From Nematopogon swammerdamellus (lineage: Eukaryota > Arthropoda > Insecta > Lepidoptera > Adelidae), in assembly GCA_946902875.1 (NCBI GenBank), contig OX336343.1, positions 11,343,361-11,407,360 on the forward strand: 64,000 bases of DNA, given 5' to 3'. A program made the translations under genes and the position numbers. This document shows, one piece after another, positions 25,701-37,700 of the stretch (its first letter is position 1; every line of letters begins with the position of its first letter). Below the pieces are notes generated by a model that was not told where the DNA came from, searched no databases, and was given only the letters and a program-made list of their open reading frames with translations.

Positions 25701-28700
25701 ATATCATCAATCCTCCCCACATAGTCCCTCAAGAGATCCGTGTTCAGCAGCGGCGGGTCGAGTCTCCGGAACAGCTCCAACTCTTTCTCGTGCTTCTTCA
25801 GCTGCTCTTCGAACATGGTCTTTCTTGTGCGGAGCTTGTCTTCAGCCATGTTCCGCTTGGTGTTCAGGGTCTTGAGAGTCAGCTCTATGGTGTCGTCCAT
25901 GTCGGAGGGCCAAAGGAACACTCTCGTGTTGAGAGTTATGTCTTCGACTGTGAGCAATATGTGTTAGCTCTTAGGAAACATACTGCAAGAACTAGTTACA
26001 CACGATACTTGATGTGCAGCAAACTAGTGCGTGTGATATGATTCCAAAAGTGTATTTGCTGCACACGATTTTTTTCAGAAGCGAAACGGCGTATTTGCCG
26101 CAAATACCGCGCGCAACAGATAGATTGTGCGCCACGTTTAAGCGAGGGACCTAACGTTCAATGGTCAGTTTTCTTGTTTAGGCTTGGTCTGGGTGGAAAC
26201 AGTATACCTACCTACTGACTTTACACTCCTTTCGAATTATTGCTACCTACCTACTAACCACACACTACTTCCCCTCTCCCTCCCTAGAAGGCTACTAACA
26301 GGTGAGGTGCGCATGCTCCATGAGGAACAATATGTTTTCAGCAGTTGTGCGCGACTTCTCGCGTAGCTCGAACATGGTGCAATCGCGACAGTCCGTTATG
26401 TAGTTCATCAACTCCACCAACAGAGCAGTCGTGTCGGGCGTGTCTGACGCACGCTGAGACATCTCGTCGTAAGTGTTGCAGATACTGTAACAGACATAAG
26501 ATAGTCACGCACAATGGAATGTTGATAATAGATACAAATGTGAAGAGAAAGAACATACAAATGGACTGTTGTAAGTCTAAAATCAAAGAGTGAACAGTAG
26601 AACAAGAGTAGAAATACAGTTTTCAGGTACAATGGTTTTGGAGTTGTACAAATTATTCAAGTAATATTCTAGTTAAGTATACCATACAGAAGATGAAGTT
26701 ACCCTGTCCTACACTACTGGCGGCCGTGGACAGGAAAACGGGATGTGGGAAAACCACCCGCCAGGTAGTACGACAGTATCCGTAACATTCATGAAGATGC
26801 AGTGGCAATAGATCGAAAATTTGGAGATAATATGTAACGGCCCGGTGGTGTAGTTGGTTATCGCGTTGGCGGCTCAAGCCAGAGACCCAGGTTCAAATCC
26901 TGGTCGGGATGTATTTCTTCCAATGATTTTCGATTTGCATTTTTCTAATTAAAATATATAAGTATCCGTAACGTCGGAGCTAAAACAGTGGTCTCGTGCT
27001 GCTGAAGACCGGAAGGATTTGAAACGTGGAAGCATATGTCTAGCATTGGACATTAAAACGTCGATTGACTGACTGACATACAGAGGCACGAATAACCCCA
27101 CCTTGTGCCATCAATGAAACAGGGAAATCTCCTAAATATCAAAATCACAAACTCCAATTTTTTTTTTAAATCTAAAGGAATATTTTAGCAGAAATTCGAT
27201 TGATAATGATAATAGGTTTGTCCACAGTTATTTAAACAGACGTACGCGCGATTGTGATTCCTATTGAAAGTGATGAAGTGGTCGACAATGTACTGACGCA
27301 GACCGCTCACGATCTGCCACAAGCAGTCGTTCACCGGACAGCAGTCAAGCATGAGCATGTTCAGCGGGATGTGGCGGCGGAGGAACGCGATCTCGTCTCG
27401 AAGCTCTTCGTACTCGTAGATACGGGCAGAGAAATCCTAGAATACAGAATACACTTTTTCAGATAGGTATTTACATATAATAATAAATTAAAATATTTGA
27501 GACATTAACCGGATTCCGTGTTAAACGAGGTGTTAAACTGTTGGGCTCTGACTGTATCTCGTTCACTGTAATTTCACAGCAGTTAGAAGATGCTATAAGA
27601 GCGTTACATAGTATCGGTGAGATACATGAAACATGCATCAGTGAAGAAGAACATGTAATTAGTGTTATCTATCCAGTTTAATACAATGTTTTAAGGCGGT
27701 GACAAACGCCAAATACGCAAAACATGCAAAAAGTGCGACAAAGAAGGTCCAAAACTGACCAATTGACACACATTCAGAAAATTAAAAAAATACCAACCTA
27801 TATTTTGGTTCCTTACCAACAAAGTGCATTGCTGGTTTTTTTAATAATGAGTAAAAGTAAGTAATAAACATAAAATTAAAAATATATAAAAAAAGCATGA
27901 ATTTTTGAAAATCTGAGTATGTGTGTATTATTACAATTTTACAATACCACCGATTCAAAGGTCACAAAGCTCTGAGAAAACTCTATTCAATTTTTTTTAT
28001 TATTTTATCCACGAAAGGAGATAAAAATAAAAAACAATAAACGCCTACATGAAATTATTGACGTAATTCTTTAGTCGGAAGGGTAAAATTTTTGCCTTCG
28101 TCAATTTAGCAGGCACTTCAATACTAGATACAATTTTAGTTCCGGGCTCGCTTGCTCGCTCCTGCCCTGCTGCGCCCGCGTGTCGGTCGTCATTTCTGTC
28201 TTCTGTGTTTGGATCGAATGGAAAAAAGATAGGTAGGTTAGGTATATTTGTACCGTGTGGGATGGTAATTTAAAATAATAGCCCCACTGCATCTCTCCCC
28301 GTGCATGTCGTAAAAGGCGACTGAGGGATTTTTTTATGTAAACTGACACAGTTTGCTATATCACCTATAACATCCGTGATGTCAGCCCATAACACCGGGT
28401 GAACTTAGGTGCCATGTCAGTGCTTCCCTTTGGTCGTGCCGGCTACACTAAACTGGACGGAAAATACAAACTATTTCGAGATATGACTCCCTTCTTTTTT
28501 TCCGTCCAGTTCAGTGAAGCCGGTACGACCGAAGAAAAGCACTGACATAGCACCTACTTCACCAGTTGTTACGAGCTGACATCTCGGATGTTGTATTGTA
28601 GGTGATGTTGCCACCGTGTCATTTTCCGTACCAGTATACAGTACGACCGTATCAGTAATATCTCTCTTCTGTGGTATCTATCAGTATACGCTCCGGTACG

Positions 28701-31700
28701 TAACTTGACGGGGCGTTATACGCATGGCTTTCGTTGGTATAACCACAGAATAGTGGTATAACGCTGTCTGCGCTTGAGATGCAAGGACTATAGAACCGTG
28801 CCTAAATAAAAGTAGCCTAGCAACAGCGGCGCGCTGCGGAGCGGGGGCGGCGGCGGCGGCGGCACTGTGGTGGCGCGGAGCGGAGACGACGCGGCGGCGC
28901 GGCGCGGCGCGGAGGAGCGGCGGCGCGGCGCGGAGGAGCGGCTTGTTATTGCTTGCTTGCATGCGTGAGTGGCACGCTGCTACTGAGTTACCGCACCGCA
29001 CCGCACCCCACCGCACCGTGCCATGCTGCCGCCGCGCGCGCCGCGCGCGCCGGCCGGTACCTATGTTGCTATGATATTTGCCATACATACCTAAATGCCT
29101 ATCTACCTATTACCTACCTACCTATTTTTATTTTAGTTTTCATCGATAGTCTATTTAGAGGTTTATAAAAAGTGGTAAGTACATGAACTAAAATAATTTG
29201 GAAGAAATTACAATAAAATGTTATTTAGGTAAAATAATAAAAAATAAAAAATTAGAATCACGCATCAGTTACATAAGCCACAATCATTTTAATAATTAAA
29301 ATAATAAAAAAGCAAAAAAAAAAAAACATACGAAAGTGGGATTCGAACCCCGAACCATCAACTCTTTAGGCTGATAGCGACAAACTACGCTAAATGTGAC
29401 TTGAACGTGCGAAGCGAAATTAGCAGTCGCATGGTACATTATGTAGAATTCCCGAATGCTCAAGGTCGTTGGCGTTTGTCACGGCCTTAAAGGTATAGAT
29501 TCAGCGTTCTCTACAATATTGGAGGAGAATTTGGTACTCAATAGAAAACATTGCCATCTAGCGGTAAACTAATGCAACGCTTTGTGAAGTAGTATGCTGA
29601 GCAATGACTGCGCTGTTGAAGTGAAGGATAACTAGAGTATTGACAACGAACGTTCGTATTGACAACGAACGTTCGTCGATTTGTAAATATTTTGGAAATT
29701 ACGTGATTATATGTGCACTTATTTGTGATATGTGACGCCGTCATCCTTTTTTCTCTTCCCGGTACGATTTTTACAGTGTCGCAAGGGACACGTAGGCATT
29801 ATATTTGTAGAAAACTACGATCGCCTGCGCTCGTCGAGCGTGCGACTGACAAACCATCAACTCGAGATCCACCGTTTGGCTTATGTCAGTAGGAACCGAT
29901 CGAGCGTATTTGATGTGAAGTCTATTAATATATAGATAAGTCAATGGTTCAATGTAGTCAAAGAAGAACACTCGGTCAGTAGGCAGTAGCTTGACATGCA
30001 GTTCCGCTAGTGGAAGGTGGCGCATTAGACTGACACATCAATCAAGAAGGCGATGTAGCCAAGCCAGCCATGTCAAGTTAGGTTACACAGAAACATTCTC
30101 CAAATGTTTGGAAAGTAATTACAGTACAGTATGGTCAAGGAGTCATTTTAATTAATCAAATATAAAAAAGTAATACAAATACTAATGTACATGAAAGTGG
30201 ACAATGTGAAAGCAAACCTTTAGATAAGGAGGTGGCTCCATACTAAAGAATATCAGCAAGTCTTGCATAGCTCTTCCGTCCAATATGTAATAGTACTCCT
30301 CGTATCTGTTGAGAAAGCTGATGGGACCGGGCCGATTGGCGTCGAAGTGTGCCGTCGTACTTTTGATCACACGATCCACGTATTGCTCGTCCGACATCAC
30401 GGACAGGAGGAAGGGGTTTGGTCTATTTACACCTTCAAAGAGTCAATAGACAATTATCAATTAGCAAACAATGCAGCGCAATATTGCCACAAGACATTTT
30501 GTGTTTGTTTTACTTATAGATTATGATATTTTTTAGGTTTAATAATTAGGTAACTCAATTTAAAATTTCATTTGTATGTTTTTAAGTGTGAGATTATTTG
30601 AAATTTCTATTATTTTCCTTGTCAATTAATGTATTTTGTAATGTTGTTTGTAATATTGTTATGCCTATGGCTATGGGTGTTATCACAATAATTAAATAAA
30701 TAAATAAAAAATTTAAAATAAAGGATTGTCGCATAATAATTATTATAGTTAATGTCAGTTATTATTCTTCAGATTATTACAATAATTTGGGTATAAACAG
30801 ATACAGTCCATTAAAGGTAGGAAAGGCGAACTGACTGCGTAAGCATAGGGTCTTGTACAGAACCCTAATAAGTCAGTCAGTCAGTCAGCGTGTAAGAGTC
30901 CACTGCTGGACATACACCTCTCCAATTTTCCTCCAGTCCTCCCGGCCTTCAGCGGTACGGAACCACTGTTTTCCGCCGACGTACTTGACGTCGTGGTCCC
31001 ACCTGGCGGGTGGTCTTCCCACACTCCATTTTCCTGTCCACCCAGTGGAACCCTAATAAAAATCACAATAAATACTAAAACTTGGTCATTACCTGGATAC
31101 ATGATGCTGTCGACACTTGGTACATTATGATTGACCCTTACGATCATATTGAACCACTTCACAATGGTGGCTTTCATCTCGTCTAGAGTGGGCTCAAAGG
31201 TTATATTGGTAGTGTCCGGGTGAGGAACCGCTTTCACTCTCAGCAGTGGAATCTTTATGTATGTGTAGTCGTGGTATATTTCGCCATAGTCGTTGCCTTT
31301 CTGTAAAACAGCATTTTATTTTCTTGGATTAAAATTTCAGCCGGCCGCCCCCGCATCTTCCTTACACTGTGGGCCCGACCTACAAACAATGGTCTCTCGC
31401 AGATTATCGACAATGCGTTTCACTTAAGAGCATCGTGTACTACGAAGCGTTTTCAAATTTAGGATTTCCTTCATCTTATTGCTGTCGCTGTGGGCGGCGC
31501 CGCTGGTCACGCACACAAACATACCAGCCGCCCGAGCTCACTTGTCTCTGTGTGCGTGCGTCTACGTGGCGCACGCACACACACGCACTCGGCGGACACT
31601 ATGACGATCGCAGCGCAGCAGGTTGCGAGGTTTTATGCTTTTTCGCATCATTCAATTTTTGGATTGAGTAGCGTCGCGTATTTTTAAAGAGGAATGCTAA

Positions 31701-34700
31701 TTATTATTATCAAGTTCAAGGACTGATGCATGTGGCTGAAAATAAATTTGCCTATTTCATTCTTTGAACGAAGAAGGGATTACTGTGGAAAAAAAAGAAA
31801 GAGACAAGTTTTGGAATGAAAAAATTGAACCGAAATTGGAAATAATTTTTATAATTCTTCTTTTTTTCCAGAGATAGTCGATCCAAGAAAATGAGAACAT
31901 GTATTGAACATTTTCATGAGCGTTTTCTTTTACACCCTGGTATTTCAAAACATTTAGTAAAATCTGAAATGGGAGAATTCTATATACCTGTTTGATGGTG
32001 AACCTTTTTAGGGTTCCGTATCCGTCGTACGGGACCTATTACTAAGCCTACACCGTCTGTCTGTCTGTCTGTCTGTCTGTCCGAAGGCTGTATCTCTTGA
32101 ACCGTAATAGGTAACCGGTTTAAATTTTCACAGAATATGTGTTATTATGTCCGATATAACAACAAATAATAAAAATAAGAAAAAGTTAAAAATTAACGGG
32201 GTCCCCATACAAGAAACTAAAAAGTGTATGCGCACCATCTGGCGAAAAGAGTATGAAGCATTTTAACTAATACATAGACGGCGTGAGTGGCGCACAGTGT
32301 GGAATTATTTTCGTACAAGGTCCTTTTACTCCAAAATTAGTTAGTTTTGACTATTTAAAAAGGTAGAGTAGAACTCCCGTATGCCAATTATACATAATTT
32401 CAAAGTAATAAATGAAAAAAACTGACTTTTCTTTTGGCCAAAAAAAGTACAATACGAGTAATTTTTTTTCACCTAAACCAAGTCTCATTAGCATAAAATT
32501 ATTATTTAACAAATAATCCCAGACCATGCCTAACGTATGTTAGAAAAACCGAAATATAAACTCGCTTGGTATAGAAGTTTTAACATAAGTACTAATGCAT
32601 TGGCAAACATTTTACAGTCAGGGTTGTCACTTTTCGAATTGTAAATTAATTTTATTTGTTTGGCCAAAAGTGTAATTCCATTTATATTCTTTATTTCACA
32701 TTAAAAATTTATATTAATTTTACATATTTATACAAAAGTAATAAAAATACACAAAATTTATACAAAAATTAAAAAGGGTAATACCGCCGGAGGCGGGAGA
32801 CAAGCCTCCAAGATATTATTATTAATTAATTACATTGATAATTTGAAATGAAATGAAAATATACTTTATTGTACACCGTATAAAAAGGTTAGGGTTGGTA
32901 CCACCGCACTGAATGAAACGACGGTCAAAATGGCTATGTAAATAGTTTGTGTTTTCCGACCAGTTCAGTGTAGCCGGCACGATCAAAGGGGGAAGCACTG
33001 ACATGGCACCTAGTTCACCCGGTGCTATGGGCTGACATCACGGACGTTGTAGGTGATGTAGCCAACCGTGTCAGTTTCCATAAAAAAAAAATATATATAT
33101 ATCAACTGGATTGAAGACGCAAGGGCATCGATGAGTATTTATATTTATTTTACCTACTCATTGCCATGTGGTTTCAGAAATCGTTTGTCGATACGTTCTT
33201 TGAACATGTGGATAGTAGTGGAGCGACGTATCTCCTCAGGAAGCTGATTCCACATGCGAGCCGCACCAACTGTAAATGAGTCAGTGTAGAACGAACTCGA
33301 GTAATTTCATTATGTAGGTAAATTTTAATAATAAATTCAATGTTATCTTGATCGGTTGAAAAAAATATACATCATTCTTCTTTATTGACTTAGAAGATCT
33401 ATTGTTACCTTAATCAAGAGTTTTATTGTTATATAGAGCTACCATTACCACGGTTCGCTACATCATCTACAACATCCGTGATGTCAGCCCATAACACCGG
33501 GTGAACTAGCTTCCATGTCAGTGCTTCCCTTCATTTCATGTCGACTACACTGAACTGGACAGAAAACACGAATTATTTACATGGCCGTTTCGACCGATGT
33601 TTTATTCAGTTTTGTGGTATCAACTCGGGCGTGATAAATCCGATGTCGCCAACTCTGCCAATATGCTCGAATTTTGCCCTGGCAATAGCCCTCTTGCAGG
33701 ATCTGGAGAGGCGGTTGTATTCTTTCTTCAGTTCGGAGATGTCAGGATCACCTCTGGCACGAGCGCACGACCATGCACGATAAGCTGCACCATTAGCTGA
33801 GACAGCATCGGCACAGTCACGGCTGTACCAGGGCTGGCTCTTACCACCAAGGCGGACGACGGCACTGGAAATGAACATGTCCATTCTCCCCAGAACCACC
33901 TCGGCGACGGAATTAGCGCATTCTGACGGATCACCCGAACTGAAGCACAGCTCTCTGCATGGGTAGGATGCGAAGTGTTCTTGCATTGCATCCCAATCTG
34001 CTGACGCGTAGTGCCAAATTCGACGCGTTCCTCCAGTATTGAACGGAGGAGGCGAAAATGGCACCGTGGACCCCACTAGACAGTGGTCTGAGGAGCCAAG
34101 AGGAGCGCTCACTGTGACTTTATATCCAGCAGGGTTCGTTGTCAGCAGAAGATCCAGCAGAGGGGGTTCATGACCGTCTATATCTGGTATTCTTGTCGGG
34201 TGGTTTACCAGTTGAGACAGGTCATGGGTCAGGGCGAAGTCGTAGGCGGCTCTCCCCGCCAAGTCAGTTCTCCCGGAGCCTAGCCACACCTCGTGGTGGG
34301 CATTAAAATCTCCGAGCAGAGCCATATTCGCGAAGGGAAACCGGACTTGCACTTCGTCTGCCGCTCTACTCAAGTGCTCGAATAATCGATCTGTTAGTGG
34401 TGCACCGACACGGCCGCCGGGACCCCTATCGGCAGAGTAGGCTGAACCAGCCCCCAACTGGGAGCCGTGAGTTTTGCTCTCTCGCCAAATCTGTCGAGTC
34501 GAATTTCTGCCGCTCCTCACTTCCGCCTCTGCAATGTCCTGGGGGCTCACTTGCTCACTCCGCAAAAGAGAAGGCCGACTTACTGGTGTCTCTCTTTGCG
34601 GGGAACTCTAACCTGGACGATGGGGGTGCCATCCATCCATCCATAACTAGGTGTAAGAACTCCATGCCGGAAGTACAGTTCCGACAACGAACTGTGCGGG

Positions 34701-37700
34701 CAAAGCTTCTCTCCCTAGACACCAGGAAGGCGAGTGGGCCGGACAGAATTCCTGCATTGGTGCTGAAACGGTGCGCTCCGGAGCTGTCTCCAGTGCTGAC
34801 GCGCCTTTTCCGCCTCTCTTACTCCACTTGCCGTGTGCCGGCAGCCTGGAAATCTGCGTTTGTTCAAGCAGTTCCCAAAAAGGGCGACCGCTCAAACCCG
34901 TCGAACTACCGACCTATAGCGATTACCTCTCTACTCTGCAAGGTGATGGAGCGCATTATCAATGCACAGCTCATGGCGTACCTGGACACAAACAACCAAG
35001 GCTGTTTTTTTATAAAACGCAGATTAGGTCCTGCTTGGAGTACTGCTCGCACTTGTGGGATGGCTCAGCTAAATACCAGCTTGCGCCTTTGGATTCGATC
35101 CAGCGTCGAGCTTTGCGACTAGTGGGTGACCACGACGTATCCCGCGATCTAGAACCCCCGCAACTCCGTAGGGATGTCGGCGCCCTAAGTGTGTTCTATC
35201 GCTTATTCCATGGGGAATGCTCGGAGGAGCTGTTTAACGCAATCCCGCCGTCCCCTTTCCACCTCCGCACAACGCGCACTGGGCAGAGATTACATCCCTA
35301 TACGCTGGACTTACCACGGATGCGTACCAATTGGTGCTGCAAATCTATCCTCCACAGAACTGGTAAACTCTGGAACGCTCTCCCTGCCCACATATTTCCC
35401 CCCAAGTGCAGTCTCGGGTCCTTCAAGAGAGGCGTGAATAGGCACCTGTCAGGCCGGCATGGCATTAGCAACCCCCGCGTACGACCGAATGTCCATGGGC
35501 GTCGTTAGACACACTATGGGTGGCTCGGCGCCACATGTCGCGCTTTCTATCTATAAAAAAATCCTACCACCTAGTACGGTAAAAAGGGAAGGGACCTACA
35601 GTTTTACGTGGAATCCGAACCAGAAAACTGCACATTTTCTTTTTTTTATAGTACGCCTGCCTGCGAAGGTCAGGCACAGGCATAGCATAGTACAGGCTTA
35701 TTTTGTCCAAAATAAATGTAAATAAATATGAAATCTCCGAAATTCGATAACAGTCGTGGTGTGTGAAATGTTCCAACACATTTTATTTTGACATTTAAAA
35801 TGTCTTTTCAATCGCTTCAGTATAGTCCCCGATTTCCACCGAGAGTGCGAATTCACCCTGGTGTTGTGAGTTTTACGGATACGTAAATATTTAGGATGTC
35901 AAATGACGCGTATCGATTAGGGCTACGGATGGTGGAAAAACAATTTAAAAAGTTTAGGAGTTTTTGAGAAAATCGCAAAAAAACCGCTTAAAATTGCCGT
36001 TTTTAGGGGGTTTAAAAAGGGCGCTTTTTAACATATTTCTAAATACTATATATTTTAAACTTCTATATTTTTATATTGTAGATTGACTCAATATCTGGGG
36101 ATGTTTTTTTTATTGTTGAATAAAGTGAAAAATTTGGGAGTTATGATTTTTTTTTATTTTTCTTAACGCGAGTTACGAGTCGTCTTTATCTTGCAGTGTG
36201 AATAGTTAAAATGGGTTTCGCGTATGCATATACAAACTTGAAAATTAAAAAAAAAAAATTTATAATTTAATGTTTTTATTTATTTTTTATTTTTGTAAAA
36301 AAATCTAGACTACTAGTGTGATGGTATTAATGATACATCTCATCAAGATCTTCATTTTGAATGACAGCTGCCAAAATTAAAACGGCTATACTTGGAAACT
36401 AAGCCGCCAGTCAGTTTCGCTCTCTCTGGCTACCGCAGACTACTACGTTACAATGTAATTACACAATACATATGCTCATTTAGCTCACTGACCTGAGGCC
36501 GACTAATCGCTTCTTATAGCTCACAGTCAGCACGCTCACAGTCGGCGAGTCACTATACGCTTATATTTGAATACGCCCTCAAAGTCATTTTCTTTATCTA
36601 TTTGAGCTCTTGGTTACTTTAAACATAGATAAATTTGTATAGTCTATCACTTTGGTAGTTAATATTAATAACGGATTATATTCCGGCCGGATTAGATTCT
36701 TAGATATTATAATATAATATAGTGTACTGATGTTTTTCATATTTGTTTTTGTTTGTCAACTCTTGTATAATAATTTGTATGTTCATTAAATTTCATTTCA
36801 TTTGATTTAGTTGTTAAAAATGTTCGGCCAAACTTAGCCCGAACATTTGTGACAACCCTAACGAAAAAACTTACACACCTAGCTGTAACTTTTATACCAA
36901 ACGAGATTACCTTTCGGTGTTTTTGGCATACGTTAGTCTGGTTTTCTTTGTTATATAATAATTGTATGCTAATGCGACTTGGTTTAAGAGAAAAAAAAAT
37001 TAAAGCGAAAAAATAAAAATAAATTTATAAGAGCGACTTGTGCCAAACCCGGTCAAATGCCTTGGCAATATCAAGGCCAATTGCCAAGGATTCTTGACCA
37101 TGATCCTCGAGCGATTCACCCCAAAAACGAGTGATATACGCTTGGAGATCACCAGCTGATCGTTTTGGCCGGAAGCCGTATTGCCGATCGCTGATGAGAC
37201 CATTCGTCTCCAGGTACTTCATGAGCTGCGAATTGTGTAGTAGCTTTTTCTGAACGACCGTTTTCTGAAGGTTCAAATTTAATACTTTATATTGAAGAAT
37301 GGAAGACCGCGTGTAGTGGCGTGCCTTGGGAGAGGCCTATGTCCAGCAGTGGACCGATACAGGCTGATGATGATGATGATATTTCAGAAAATAGACCTTT
37401 TCAAATTATTAAAAAAGTATCTTATTAAAATTCAGCAAAAAAGCTGAATTTTTCTTTTATATTACAAAAACTAAATTTTGATATGGCCCACCACCTAATT
37501 AAATATCTTTTGTTCTTTGACTAGTAGTAAGTAGACTTACATACTCGTATTGTACTCGTAGATGCTTATATTACATCGATAAAATGCATCCCAGCCCTAA
37601 AGAAAATATATCGATAATGAAATGAACTTCACTATTACATCACGTAATATGTTTCTGTATTAGTGGGCTGTCCATGAGTAGTTCCCCCCTCACACCCCGA

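Larger units (their letters stand above)
32475..36986. mobile_element. Possible large element bounded by about 170-bp inverted repeats
   Basis: The segment AAACCAAGTCTCATTAGCAT...CTAACGTATG...CGCTTGGTATA...AGGGTTGTCAC (32475-32670) recurs inverted at 36816-36986 with moderate divergence. The interior is occupied by SINE and LINE insertions. It may be an old DNA transposon or two opposed copies of a shorter repeat. Confidence 0.4.

Noticed and set aside
26839..26910. Functional tRNA gene
   Set aside because: A/B boxes are good but the sequence continues into a SINE tail, has a target duplication, and is repeated at 11.9-14.2 kb.
28681..29088. 135-codon minus-strand frame rich in Ala/Arg
   Set aside because: Product of a GC-rich simple-sequence block; no domain or splice support.
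29771..30025. 84-codon minus-strand frame considered as a dynein exon
   Set aside because: No dynein similarity, and exons 10 and 11 join in phase without it.
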